DNA from: Mesotoga sp. UBA6090
Lineage (GTDB): Bacteria; Thermotogota; Thermotogae; Petrotogales; Kosmotogaceae
Reading direction: 5' to 3'
NCBI RefSeq assembly: GCF_002435945.1
Contig: NZ_DIXC01000025.1
Location: 3,928 to 26,008, forward strand
DNA: 22,081 bases
The position numbers and the translations under genes were made by a program. This document shows, piece by piece, positions 1 through 8,462 of this stretch; positions within the stretch are counted from its first letter, which is position 1, and each line of letters opens with the position of its first letter. The notes beneath the pieces are model-generated. The model was not told the origin of the DNA. It saw nothing but the letters and a program-made list of their open reading frames with translations, and ran no database searches.

Positions 1-2
1 CG

Positions 3-947
3 GTCTATTTGCCGGCTGCTTCTCATATAGACAACATAACTCACAGATTCCCTTCAAAACTCGACATCAGGTTGATCAAGAGATTCGGCATAAACGATCT
101 CGAAAATTCGATTAAGCACTCGATAGTAACCGTCTTTGGAGGAGGTAATCTTCTTCAGGATCAGACAAGCTGGAGAAGTTTTTTATATTACTATGAGATT
201 GCAAAACATACGCTAAGAAATGGCAAGCCTCTTCTATTTCTCTCACAGGGGTTCGGTCCGGTGGGCAAGTCTGTTAACAGAAATGCTCTAAACAAGTTGT
301 TGAAGAATCCCTTGACGTACGGAGTGATGAGAGATGAAGTAAGTTATAAGCATTTTGCGTCGATTTCCAGGAGTGTGATTTTGGGGACAGACTATGGCCC
401 GTATTACCTGCAGAAAGAAGGGATAATTCCTGAGAAACGAACGATGGAGGATGGCCTTGCAGTTATAGTCTTGAAGAATGGAACCAACGTTGACGATGTT
501 CTAAGTTCTTTGAGACTCAACAATCTCACCGAAGTCTGTGCTGTGGGCTTCCATAACCATCATGATGAAGAAAAGAGAAGTGAGCTTGAATCAAAGGCGC
601 GATCAAATGGATTCAAAGTCAGGAAGCCTCCCGAAGACCTTGAAGGAATGATAAGAATCTTCAACAATGCGGAACTGATAATTACTGAGCGTCTTCACGG
701 AGCAATACTAGCTATCTCTCTTGGAGTTCCATTTGTTTGGAAGAAAAACACTAAACTCGATAGATTCGTTAGATCACTAGACAGGAACTGTGCTCTCTTT
801 TTTGAAGGAAGTTGTGAGAGCTTGAGCCTGGCTATTAACAGTTCACTGAAAAATCCGATGAATCTTAAAGAGCATTACTGGTCACAGATGGACACTACGA
901 TCAGCGAATCCAAAGAGCTGCTTAAGAAACTGTTGTTAAGAAGGTGA
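3..947 (+). CDS. csaB: Polysaccharide pyruvyl transferase CsaB, 5' end outside window
   Basis: The frame is open to the left edge, so the gene starts upstream and only about 314 residues are visible. The TTG at 9 is internal. CsaB enzymes transfer pyruvate from phosphoenolpyruvate to a cell-envelope polysaccharide, creating the ketal that SLH domains recognise. Family hallmarks seen are GGGNLLQDQTS in the N-terminal half, LSQGFGP soon after, and ERLHGAILAISLGVP near the C-terminus, the usual GT-B-like PS_pyruv_trans pattern. No signal peptide or membrane segment is visible, so it probably acts in the cytoplasm or at the inner membrane face. The next gene starts 4 bases after the stop, behind AAGGTGAT at 941-948, so the two are probably co-transcribed. 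In Thermotogae the likely beneficiary is the SLH-bearing protein that holds the outer sheath; that is inference. Family call is secure; acceptor polymer is unknown. Confidence 0.85.
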   Translation, partial: VYLPAASHIDNITHRFPSKLDIRLIKRFGINDLENSIKHSIVTVFGGGNLLQDQTSWRSFLYYYEIAKHTLRNGKPLLFLSQGFGPVGKSVNRNALNKLLKNPLTYGVMRDEVSYKHFASISRSVILGTDYGPYYLQKEGIIPEKRTMEDGLAVIVLKNGTNVDDVLSSLRLNNLTEVCAVGFHNHHDEEKRSELESKARSNGFKVRKPPEDLEGMIRIFNNAELIITERLHGAILAISLGVPFVWKKNTKLDRFVRSLDRNCALFFEGSCESLSLAINSSLKNPMNLKEHYWSQMDTTISESKELLKKLLLRR

Positions 948-951
948 TTAG

Positions 952-2052
952 ATGTGGAAGTATTTCCTGCCGACAAAGATTTTCGCCGGAATCGAGATAA
1001 TAAGTGAGAACGCCGAGTTACTGAGGGAAGTTGGAACAAATGCGTTCTTAGTTACCGGGAAATCGTCCGCCAAGAAATGCGGGGCGCTGGATGAAGTACT
1101 GACCGTACTAAAGGGTCTGGATATTCCGAACTTTGTATTTGATGAAGTTGAAGAAAACCCCTCGTTCGCAACGATCGAAAAGGGCGGAAGAAAGCTCTCG
1201 GCCAACGGATGTGACTTTGTGATCGCAATCGGTGGGGGGAGTCCCCTTGACGCCGCCAAAGCGATCTCAGTAATTGGAAGGAACAGCGAATACAGTTGCA
1301 GAGATCTGTACACTGGACAACATCTTCCTGCCTTTCCGATAATCACAATTCCTACTACATCCGGCACAGGCAGTGAAGTTACACCATACTCAATTCTAAC
1401 TGACGGCGAAGGAACAAAAAAGGGCTTCGACATGCCCTCAACTTTTCCCTACATCTCCTTTCTCGATCCAAGGTACACTGTAACGATGCCCACAGACGTG
1501 ACTGTTGCGACTGCACTAGATGCACTATCTCATTCAGTGGAGGGAGAGGTAGTTAACAAAGGGAAAAATCCACTTGTTAGGATGCTTTCCAGGGAGGCAA
1601 CTGGAATTATCAAGGAATTGCTTGGAAAAGTCTTAATGAACGAAGACAACGTCTCTTTGAGAGGGCAGATACAGTACGCTGCCACAGTAGCAGGAATAGT
1701 GATTGCTCATACAGGAACAACGGCTGTTCATGCAGCCGGTTATCCCCTTTCATCCTTCAAAGGGGTGAGACACGGAATGGCTAATGCACTCATGTTGATC
1801 AGAATATTCAGGCGGATTGCTGAAGCCGATCCAGAGAGAATAGCCAGTGCCATCGAACCTTTTGAAGATCTTGATGAGCTTAACGCTTTCTTGAAGAAGT
1901 TTGGTGTGGAAAGGGTTGCTCTAAGAATTTCGGATGAAGAAATAGAGAAGTGGTCAGAACAGACAGCGAAAGCGTCTCATTTGAAAAAGACACCCGGCGA
2001 TTTCGATGAGCAGTTCTTTGCTGAGCTTTACAGGGAGATAAAGAGCGATTGA
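952..2052 (+). CDS. Iron-containing (group III) alcohol dehydrogenase
   Basis: A complete 366-residue protein, a normal length for the family. It should oxidise or reduce an alcohol/aldehyde pair with a nicotinamide cofactor and a catalytic metal. The dinucleotide-binding loop GGGSPLD is at residues 94-100 and PTTSGTGSE at 134-142. The four metal ligands line up with the family: D190 and H194 (DALSH), then H260 and H274, with the canonical 14-residue spacing between the last two. The loop after the first beta strand has glycine (G36, in VTGKS) where NAD-specific members such as FucO have aspartate, so NADP(H) use is plausible. The ATG is preceded by AAGGTGAT, and the stop overlaps the next start by 4 bases (TTGA). 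Substrate cannot be read from sequence; butanol- or lactaldehyde-type activities are alternatives. Confidence 0.9.
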   Translation: MWKYFLPTKIFAGIEIISENAELLREVGTNAFLVTGKSSAKKCGALDEVLTVLKGLDIPNFVFDEVEENPSFATIEKGGRKLSANGCDFVIAIGGGSPLDAAKAISVIGRNSEYSCRDLYTGQHLPAFPIITIPTTSGTGSEVTPYSILTDGEGTKKGFDMPSTFPYISFLDPRYTVTMPTDVTVATALDALSHSVEGEVVNKGKNPLVRMLSREATGIIKELLGKVLMNEDNVSLRGQIQYAATVAGIVIAHTGTTAVHAAGYPLSSFKGVRHGMANALMLIRIFRRIAEADPERIASAIEPFEDLDELNAFLKKFGVERVALRISDEEIEKWSEQTAKASHLKKTPGDFDEQFFAELYREIKSD

Positions 2053-3227
2053 GCTCAAGAGTGATTCTCAGAAGATCAATAAAAAGGCGGATTGCATTCG
2101 GTCATCCGTGGGTCTATGACAACGAAATTGATACGAGTGACGCTCTTGAAGACGGATCCATAGTCGATGTCTTAACCCATTCCGGTCAATTTTTGGGTAG
2201 GGGCTATTATAACTCAGGTTCCACGATCAGAGTGAGGCTTCTGACAAGGAGAAATTGCAGATTTGACGTCGATTTCTTCTCAAGAAAGATAGAAAGGTCT
2301 GCCTTTCTGAAGTCTTCACTATTGAAAAGTAGTGATGCCATGAGAATCGTTTTCGGTGAGGCAGATGGACTTCCCGGATTGATAGTGGACAGGTTTTCGG
2401 GGTGGCTCGTTGTTCAATTCAACACACTCGGCATAGCTCGCTTGAAAGATGTGATAGTTGAGGCCTTGATCTCAGTCTTGAAACCGAAGGGGATATTCGA
2501 AAAGAGCGAGGGAATCTCCCTCACCAAAGAAGGCCTGGAATCAAGAGAAGATTGGATTTACGGAAGCGGACCGGAGCTTCTCCCGTTTTCTTTAGATGGA
2601 ATCACTTTCTTTGCCGATACTAAAGGTCAGAAGACCGGGTTTTTCCTCGATCAAAGAGAAAATGCAGAGAGATTGTCTCAGTATGCGACCGGCCGAGATA
2701 TACTCGACGTGTTTTCTTATACGGGCAATTTTTCGTTCCACTGCATAAAGAAGGGAGCACGAAGAGCAACTCTGGTTGACGCTTCGGAGAGGGCTCTTTC
2801 AGTTGCCAGGGAAACAGCAGAAGCAAATCAATTTACGGCCAGTTGTGAATTTGTGAAGGCAAACGCCTTCGATTATTTGAGAGCTGGTGGTCTCTCAAGA
2901 AGCGATCTTGTAATAATTGATCCTCCGGCGATGGCAAAGACTCCGTCATCGAAGAGGAGCGCACTGAGAGGATATAAGGAACTCAACCTGCGGGCAATGA
3001 AAATCCTGAAGGATCAAGCCCTTCTTGCATCTTCTTCATGTACTCAGATCGTTTCGGAAGAAGATTGGTCTCGGACTGTTAATGACGCTTTTCACGACAG
3101 CAAGAAAGTTGGTGTAATTGTATTCAGAGGAGGTCAGCCCCTAGATCATCCCGAGGTAAGCTCGATCTTCGAAACTAAGTATTTGAAATTCTGTCTGTTC
3201 CGTATCTTTGAACTGGCAGATTACTGA
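2049..3227 (+). CDS. RlmI-family class I SAM-dependent 23S rRNA methyltransferase
   Basis: 392 residues, close to E. coli RlmI (about 396), which makes 5-methylcytosine in 23S rRNA. The N-terminal PUA-like RNA-binding region covers about residues 1-70 with HPWVYDNEI. A central EGD-type segment (GEADGLPGLIVDRF) spans about 103-116. The Rossmann methyltransferase domain follows, with GQKTGFFLDQREN (193-205), the SAM loop DVFSYTGNFS (220-229), DPPAMAK (291-297) and a candidate catalytic cysteine C331 in SSCTQ. The start is TTG at 2049, overlapping the alcohol dehydrogenase stop. It fits the family N-terminus and has GGGAG at 2033-2037, though the spacing of 11 bases is long. Translational coupling is likely. 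The exact target nucleotide is inferred from family only; an m5C or other base-methylating role are both possible. Confidence 0.88.
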   Translation: MSSRVILRRSIKRRIAFGHPWVYDNEIDTSDALEDGSIVDVLTHSGQFLGRGYYNSGSTIRVRLLTRRNCRFDVDFFSRKIERSAFLKSSLLKSSDAMRIVFGEADGLPGLIVDRFSGWLVVQFNTLGIARLKDVIVEALISVLKPKGIFEKSEGISLTKEGLESREDWIYGSGPELLPFSLDGITFFADTKGQKTGFFLDQRENAERLSQYATGRDILDVFSYTGNFSFHCIKKGARRATLVDASERALSVARETAEANQFTASCEFVKANAFDYLRAGGLSRSDLVIIDPPAMAKTPSSKRSALRGYKELNLRAMKILKDQALLASSSCTQIVSEEDWSRTVNDAFHDSKKVGVIVFRGGQPLDHPEVSSIFETKYLKFCLFRIFELADY

Positions 3228-3242
3228 ACGGCTGGTAGGATA

Positions 3243-3271
3243 CTGTCGAAGTGTCAATGTAATGCTATAAT
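3243..3271 (+). promoter_or_regulatory. Extended -10 promoter for the minDE unit
   Basis: A perfect TATAAT at 3266-3271 is preceded by TGC, giving the extended -10 motif TGCTATAAT. The -35 position, 17 bases upstream at 3243-3248, is weak (CTGTCG, 3 of 6), which is normal for extended -10 promoters. Transcription would start near 3278 and leave GGAGGT at 3291-3296 intact in front of minD. This is a consensus match by eye only. Confidence 0.6.
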
Positions 3272-3304
3272 TCAGAAAAGTCTAACGGCTGGAGGTAGAT
3301 AGAA

Positions 3305-4117
3305 ATGGCCAAAGTATACGTTGTGACTTCCGGAAAAGGGGGAGTCGGCAAGACGACAATAACGGCCAATATTGGTTGTGCTCTTGCCAACAAGGGGGCT
3401 AAGGTCTGTCTTATTGATGCAGACATAGGCCTTAAGAATCTCGATATCGCGCTGGGCCTTGAAAATAGAGTTGTTCATACAATTCTAGATGTTGCAAATG
3501 GTAAGGTAACGGCTTCCGAAGCGCTGGTGAGGCACAAGCAGATCAAAGGGCTATATCTACTTGCAGCCTCTCAAATAGCAACGAAAGAGATGCTTTCCCC
3601 AGAAGATATGAAGAAGATGATCGGAGAACTTTATCCGAAGTTTGATTACATTATTGTCGATTCTCCTGCAGGAATTGAGAGAGGGTTTAGAAATGCAATC
3701 GCTGCAGCTGAAAAGGCCTTGATAATAACCACTCCTGAACTGCCCGCAATTACTGACGCGGATCGTGTCATCGGACTTCTTGAAAACTCTGGAATGCAGG
3801 AAGCAAATATCAGGCTAGTTATAAACCGATTCAAAGTTCAGATGGTCAAACGCGGTGATATGCTTACTAGGGAGGATATTCAGGGGAATCTCGCAATAGA
3901 TTTGATTGGAATCATCCCCGAAAGCGATGAAGTGATCGTGGCCACAAACAAAGGCGTGCCGGTTATCCTGAACGGAAACGGTGAAGGAATCGGAAAGGTC
4001 TTCGAGAACATTGCTTTGAGGATGAATGGGGAGCCCATCCCGGTCGAGCAGGATATCCTTGAGCATGGATCGAAAGGATTCCTTGAATTCCTGAAGCGCA
4101 TCTTCAGAAGAAATTAA
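3305..4117 (+). CDS. minD: Septum site-determining ATPase MinD
   Basis: 270 residues, the usual MinD length. MinD is a ParA-like ATPase that dimerises on the membrane when ATP-bound and recruits partners that restrict FtsZ-ring placement. The deviant Walker A (SGKGGVGKTT) gives the signature lysine K11 and phosphate-binding K16. D40 lies in LIDADIG, and Walker B DSPAG begins at D119. The last residues (GFLEFLKRIFRRN) form the amphipathic membrane-targeting helix. The ATG has a near-ideal GGAGGT 8 bases upstream and follows a candidate extended -10 promoter. minE follows after about 16 bases. No minC lies next to it, so the inhibitor must be encoded elsewhere or be absent. Confidence 0.97.
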   Translation: MAKVYVVTSGKGGVGKTTITANIGCALANKGAKVCLIDADIGLKNLDIALGLENRVVHTILDVANGKVTASEALVRHKQIKGLYLLAASQIATKEMLSPEDMKKMIGELYPKFDYIIVDSPAGIERGFRNAIAAAEKALIITTPELPAITDADRVIGLLENSGMQEANIRLVINRFKVQMVKRGDMLTREDIQGNLAIDLIGIIPESDEVIVATNKGVPVILNGNGEGIGKVFENIALRMNGEPIPVEQDILEHGSKGFLEFLKRIFRRN

Positions 4118-4118
4118 G

Positions 4119-4124
4119 AGGGAG
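4119..4124 (+). promoter_or_regulatory. Ribosome binding site that fixes the minE start
   Basis: AGGGAG lies directly against the TTG at 4125, too close to serve it, but 9 bases before the ATG at 4134. The ATG gives a protein starting MFFGLFRKKKK, which matches the hydrophobic-then-basic N-terminus expected of MinE. Confidence 0.7.
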
Positions 4125-4133
4125 TTGAAGTGT

Positions 4134-4409
4134 ATGTTCTTTGGACTTTTCAGGAAGAAGAAAAAGACTGAGGGAAGCAGAAAAGAAGCAAAGGATAGAC
4201 TTGATTCCATAACCGGTGGCAGGAGATACTCAGTACCGGTGAGAGAGGTAATACCGCAGGATATTCTTCAAAACAGCGGCAAAGATATGGTACATCAGAT
4301 AAAGACCTATGTCGCCGATAAATACAAGGTGAAGGAAGAGAATGTCAAGGTTCAGCTTGAAGAGCACAACGGTTATGTGGTTATCATTACAAACGTTGTT
4401 TTCCACTGA
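4134..4409 (+). CDS. minE: Cell division topological specificity factor MinE
   Basis: 91 residues from the ATG at 4134 (an upstream TTG at 4125 has no usable ribosome site). MinE stimulates the MinD ATPase and drives its release from the membrane. Residues 1-11 (MFFGLFRKKKK) make the basic amphipathic membrane-targeting segment. Residues about 15-28 (SRKEAKDRLDSITG) match the MinD-contacting helix, resembling the AKERL segment of E. coli MinE. The remainder alternates a helix (QDILQ to KYKV) with beta strands, the last ending in VVIITNVVF, as in the MinE dimerisation domain. It lies 16 bases after minD and is almost certainly co-transcribed with it. MinDE oscillation or patterning is implied but not shown by sequence. 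Confidence 0.92.
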   Translation: MFFGLFRKKKKTEGSRKEAKDRLDSITGGRRYSVPVREVIPQDILQNSGKDMVHQIKTYVADKYKVKEENVKVQLEEHNGYVVIITNVVFH

Positions 4410-4415
4410 TTTGCC

Positions 4416-4805
4416 ATGAGATACTCCGTCAAGACAAGCCTTAGGAACCAGCTAATAGATATTACAGATCTCGTAATCCAGTCTGTCACAGCGTCAGAAG
4501 CCTCTCGTGGTCTTGTCAATGTCTTTGTGCCACATACCACCGCTGCAATCACAATCAATGAAAACTCCGATCCAGATGTTGTTCATGATATCTTGCATTG
4601 GATGGTAGATACGATTCCGAATAGCAGTGAATTCAAACACCTGGAAGGAAACTCAGACGCTCACATAAAGGCAACTCTTGTTGGATCTTCAATTTCGATT
4701 CCATTCAGTGATCACTCACTCTTGTTGGGAACCTGGCAGTGCGTTTATTTCTGTGAATTTGACGGTCCCAGAAATAGGGAGATAATCGTTACGGTAGTGG
4801 GGTAG
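4416..4805 (+). CDS. yjbQ: YjbQ family (UPF0047) protein
   Basis: 129 residues, a typical single-domain YjbQ/UPF0047 protein. Conserved family blocks are present in order: VPHTTAAITINENSDPDV from about residue 39, HLEGNSDAHIKATLVGSS from H75, and GTWQCVYFCEFDGPR from about 105. H40, H75 and H83 are the conserved histidines, likely to be metal or phosphate ligands. Some members have a weak thiamin-phosphate-synthase side activity, but the physiological role is unsettled. The ATG lies 6 bases after the minE stop with no recognisable Shine-Dalgarno, suggesting translational coupling with minE. Its association with min genes may simply be operon sharing. Confidence 0.9.
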   Translation: MRYSVKTSLRNQLIDITDLVIQSVTASEASRGLVNVFVPHTTAAITINENSDPDVVHDILHWMVDTIPNSSEFKHLEGNSDAHIKATLVGSSISIPFSDHSLLLGTWQCVYFCEFDGPRNREIIVTVVG

Positions 4806-4872
4806 CATTTCTCTCACGAGTCTTAGTCAATCACGGTAATTGGGGCTCTGAGAGCAGACTGTGGGGGACACA

Positions 4873-7623
4873 ATGAGCAAAGGAAGATTCTTGTTTCTTG
4901 CTGTGCTAGTTTTTGGATCTTCGCTTTTTGCAATCAAGGGCTTCACCTGGGACATGGGAATACCGAAGTTCTATTTTGCATCGGTCTCGATAGCAGTTTT
5001 TGTTGTCTTCAGTTCTCTGAAAGCAGTAAGAAAGCCTTGTCGCTTGGGTGTTTCAGTCCCGCAGGTCTTCGCTCTGTTGTTTGGCGTTTACGCCTGCCTC
5101 ACAACTCTTCAGTTGCTTGGGACCCTGCCTCAGGTCTTTCTTACGTCGCTTGGTTTCGCGATGAATCTGCTTCTCTTTGTGCTTTTCTCAGTTCTGATTT
5201 CTGCAGAGAGATCCGATACCCTATTGATAATCCTCCAGTTATTTATGTTTGCGGGACTTGTAATAGCCGTCGATGCTGTCTTTTCGTTTTACACGGGATA
5301 TGGTTTGCTTTGGGGAACTGAGAATAACCCATTCACAAGAGGAAATCTCTCATCCGTAATAGGAAACGTGAATTTCACGACCGATCTAATGGCAATGCTG
5401 CTGTTCCCCGCTGCTTTCCTAGCTGTTTCCAAAAAGAGAATCTGGAGGCATGAGAGGATTCGGCACATCTTCTACCTCTCTCTATTCTCACTCTTTTTGA
5501 TAGTAATAATGATAGGCCAGACAAGGGCGGTCTATTATTCGGTAATAGTATCGGTAGTCTTTCTGGTAGTCTTCTTGATCTTCTCGCTTCTGAGGTTCAA
5601 ACTCAGTTCCTTTGTTGCTGCATTTAGCAAGCTTTTTGTCACCCTTCTCATTATTTCCTCGATAGCCATAATGATTGTCTACTCTGGAGACAATCCTTTG
5701 ACAAGCGGCCGTTTCAGCTTCTCTGAGAGACTAACCTATACAACTGAAGACAGCATTTCGGTTGATGTGCGAATTCTTCAGTGGAAAGCAGCAATCAAAC
5801 AGTGGGAAAGCTCAGCTTTGCTAGGTACAGGCTTTGGATCATACAAGTATCTTTCAACTGAGAATATGGGAAAGGTTCTGACTGAAGAACCTGAATACAT
5901 GTATGTTGCAGGACTCAATAGCATTCGAACCCACAACGAGTATCTTCAGCAAACGGGCGAAACGGGAGTAATCGGGATTGCTTTGATAATTGCTTTCATA
6001 GTAGCTATGCTTTTTTATACTATCAAGGTGGTGAAGAAGTCTTCCTCTGTCGAAAAGGTCATCAAGTATCTTTTCCTCGAAGCCGGTCTACTTATAATAT
6101 TCGTTCATTCAGTACTCTCTTTTCCGGGTCATCTGATGCCAAACGCTTTATTCGCTGTTTTCCTTTTTGGATATATTATGAACCCGGAGTTCTTGGAGGT
6201 AAATAGAGTCCATGTTCGTCTATCAAAGGTACTTCCTCTTCTTCTAGTTGTATTCGCTCTGAGCACATCAGTTCTAATGAGTAGAATATTTTTCGCGGAA
6301 GGCCTTTTCACAAGAGGTTACATTAACTACAGAAGAATTGAAAACACAAACCCGCAGATTCCGGAGTTGGTTAACTCAATCGGAAGTATCAAGAGAGAAA
6401 TTGAGAGTCTTGAGAAATATGAGGGAAAGTACGCCTATCTTCAACAGGATAGTTATATTTCTGATAGGTTAAGTGAATTACGGGAGACCTATCCAGAAGC
6501 ACCTGAAGAGTTACTTCAACATATGGCGTCTGAAGAACGGGAAAAGGCATTCTCACGTGCGTTATCCACACTTGATTCGAAGCTAAGATCTGCTTCTTCC
6601 GCGCTTCTCAGGGCAAGGCAAGACTCATCAAATAGCTTCTACTCCGCGATGCGCAATCTATCGACATCAAGGGAGATATCTAGGGGACAATACCTATCAG
6701 AGGCCTACATAGGATACATGTATCTGACTGCACAGAGAAAGGAAGATTTCCGGTTGAAGCTCAATATGTCTGGAAAGGCAGTAGCCGCTGTCTTCGCAGA
6801 GATATTCGCCAGAGAAGATGTCTTCTCAACCTGGCTCAATGAAGACACATCACCAGGCGGTATGATTGGCGATCTCGAAATTGATCACTCATACCTTAGG
6901 GAGTTGCCAGGTCTGCTGCGAACAGACCTTGCGGCAACCGATGTATCTGGTATGCTGGAGACTCTGGATGTCAATCTGCTTATCGACTATCAAGTGACTC
7001 TCGACGCTATAGATGCGCTATTACGATCCCTAAAAACATCTCCCGATCTTCAAGTAGTAAGGAATACAGCTAATCTTCTCTTTCGAATAATTGCCTCTTC
7101 CGAAATGATTGCTAACGAGCTTGAGAATTTGGATCCTTACGTAATTAGCAGTAACGGCCTGAATAATCTTATAGAGACGATCAGAAGAATTCCAGAATCA
7201 GAAAGAGAAGACCTTACGACTCTTTATGATATTGCTATTCATTACAATCCCGGAGGATGGCAAAAAGGGAACGATAACATTTACGGCGAGTACTCGAGAA
7301 ACCTGCTCCTGCTTTACGGTTTGGAAGCATTGGATAAGGTGCTTGAAATAGCCGAAAGAGAAGTGTTCGCATGGAGTGTAATGAAAGTCACCGATAGAGT
7401 GGTTCCTTTAGGCTCGATAGGAGAACTGACTCCTCTCAAAGAACATGTTTCAAAAGCTTGGTTTGACGATCTATATGGAAAAGTGCATTCCTGGTGCAAA
7501 GATACTTCAATAGAGATCTCAAAGGAGATTGAGGAAGGAGGGCTCTCTGAAGAAGGTTTGAGCAAAGCTAAGACAGCCCTCAGCAAAAGCGAGAAGTTCC
7601 TACAGCTTCACTCGTTGTGGTGA
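4873..7623 (+). CDS. O-antigen ligase-like membrane protein with large C-terminal extension
   Basis: 916 residues from the ATG at 4873, which has GGGGGA just upstream; the GTG at 4861 has no such site. Residues 1 to about 475 hold roughly 11-12 hydrophobic helices. The Wzy/WaaL signature is there: R300 in VRILQW, GTGFGS from G318, and the R352-x-H354-N loop followed by ETGVIG. This family ligates or polymerises lipid-linked glycans on the outer membrane face. Ordinary members end near 400-500 residues. Here about 435 further residues, without membrane segments, follow: charged, helix-rich, with coiled-coil-like stretches. I do not recognise that domain; degenerate helical repeats are possible. 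It stands between yjbQ and sufC with no related neighbours, though csaB is 4 kb upstream. Ligase versus polymerase cannot be decided. Confidence 0.75.
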   Translation: MSKGRFLFLAVLVFGSSLFAIKGFTWDMGIPKFYFASVSIAVFVVFSSLKAVRKPCRLGVSVPQVFALLFGVYACLTTLQLLGTLPQVFLTSLGFAMNLLLFVLFSVLISAERSDTLLIILQLFMFAGLVIAVDAVFSFYTGYGLLWGTENNPFTRGNLSSVIGNVNFTTDLMAMLLFPAAFLAVSKKRIWRHERIRHIFYLSLFSLFLIVIMIGQTRAVYYSVIVSVVFLVVFLIFSLLRFKLSSFVAAFSKLFVTLLIISSIAIMIVYSGDNPLTSGRFSFSERLTYTTEDSISVDVRILQWKAAIKQWESSALLGTGFGSYKYLSTENMGKVLTEEPEYMYVAGLNSIRTHNEYLQQTGETGVIGIALIIAFIVAMLFYTIKVVKKSSSVEKVIKYLFLEAGLLIIFVHSVLSFPGHLMPNALFAVFLFGYIMNPEFLEVNRVHVRLSKVLPLLLVVFALSTSVLMSRIFFAEGLFTRGYINYRRIENTNPQIPELVNSIGSIKREIESLEKYEGKYAYLQQDSYISDRLSELRETYPEAPEELLQHMASEEREKAFSRALSTLDSKLRSASSALLRARQDSSNSFYSAMRNLSTSREISRGQYLSEAYIGYMYLTAQRKEDFRLKLNMSGKAVAAVFAEIFAREDVFSTWLNEDTSPGGMIGDLEIDHSYLRELPGLLRTDLAATDVSGMLETLDVNLLIDYQVTLDAIDALLRSLKTSPDLQVVRNTANLLFRIIASSEMIANELENLDPYVISSNGLNNLIETIRRIPESEREDLTTLYDIAIHYNPGGWQKGNDNIYGEYSRNLLLLYGLEALDKVLEIAEREVFAWSVMKVTDRVVPLGSIGELTPLKEHVSKAWFDDLYGKVHSWCKDTSIEISKEIEEGGLSEEGLSKAKTALSKSEKFLQLHSLW

Positions 7624-7712
7624 GAGATCAATAGTCACCGGAGCGTTACACAGGTAATATGCCGAGTAATGTGGACGTTATTAATCGGACTTATGATTGT
7701 GTTAATGCAAAT

Positions 7713-7717
7713 GGAGG
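7713..7717 (+). promoter_or_regulatory. Ribosome binding site that fixes the sufC start
   Basis: GGAGG sits 7 bases before the ATG at 7725. In-frame ATGs at 7659 (no site) and 7719 (1 base away) are excluded. The resulting N-terminus, MLEVKEIKLV, starts exactly where SufC proteins normally do. Confidence 0.75.
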
Positions 7718-7724
7718 TATGTTT

Positions 7725-8462
7725 ATGCTAGAGGTCAAAGAAATCAAGTTAGTCCGGGAAGAGCGCAAGATTTTGAACAATCTCACGGCTTCTTTTGAAA
7801 AGGGTCGAGTTTACGCAATTCTCGGAAACAACGGCGTTGGAAAATCAACACTGTCATATGTTCTTATGGGTCTTGAGTCGCATAAAGACTACGAGGGAAA
7901 TATATTCCTTGATGGAGAAGAGATAGATCTCTTGTCAGTATCTGAGAGAGCAAGGAAAGGCATCTCTCTTGGTTGGCAAGAACCGGTAAGATTTGAGGGT
8001 CTTACGGTTAGAGAATATCTTACTCTTGGCGGCAAACTAAAGCTTTCTGAAGAAGAACTCAATGAGACACTTTCTACAGTGGGGCTCAAGAAAGAGTACC
8101 TGGATAGGTTTGTTGATGAATCGCTGAGCGGCGGTGAGAGAAAGAGAGTTGAACTAGCTTCAATAATCCTGTTAAATCCCCGAGTCACTATTCTCGATGA
8201 GCCTGATTCCGGCATAGACATAATGTCTATGGAAATGATTGAGCATGTACTCGAAAGGCTTAGAGACAAAGGTTCCATAGTTATAATCATCACCCACCGG
8301 GAGGAAATTGCAAGGCTGGCGGACGAAGCGTACCTACTTTGCGGAGGCAGAATGCTTGCTTCTGGTGTACCGGAAGAAATAGTGAGTTTTTACAGAAAAC
8401 TCTGTGACAGCTGTCAGCACATAAATGAGCCGGTTAAGGAAGGCGGTCTTGCAAATGATTGA
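7725..8462 (+). CDS. sufC: SufC Fe-S cluster assembly ATPase
   Basis: 245 residues, typical for SufC, the ABC-type ATPase of the SUF scaffold complex. Walker A GNNGVGKST is at 34-42, and a Q-loop-like WQEP occurs in the position seen in SufC. The signature LSGGERKR starts at 134, and Walker B ends in D158-E159 followed by PDSGID, the SufC form of the D-loop (usually DSGLD). The N-terminus lacks membrane segments, so it is a soluble partner. Its stop overlaps the sufB ATG (8455), so the two are translated together. The 101 bases upstream hold only a poor -10-like TATGAT at 7692-7697 with no -35. No cysteine desulfurase (sufS) or sufU/sufE gene lies nearby. Confidence 0.92.
   Translation: MLEVKEIKLVREERKILNNLTASFEKGRVYAILGNNGVGKSTLSYVLMGLESHKDYEGNIFLDGEEIDLLSVSERARKGISLGWQEPVRFEGLTVREYLTLGGKLKLSEEELNETLSTVGLKKEYLDRFVDESLSGGERKRVELASIILLNPRVTILDEPDSGIDIMSMEMIEHVLERLRDKGSIVIIITHREEIARLADEAYLLCGGRMLASGVPEEIVSFYRKLCDSCQHINEPVKEGGLAND

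Noticed and set aside
4847..4860. Hairpin-like GCTCTGAGAGC before the ligase-like gene as a terminator
   Set aside because: The stem is only four to five pairs and is not followed by a U-run.
7644..7706. A promoter or Fe-S-responsive operator upstream of sufC
   Set aside because: TATGAT at 7692-7697 has no -35 at proper spacing, and the nearby AATC/GATT inverted repeat is too short. No Rrf2/IscR-like site was recognisable.
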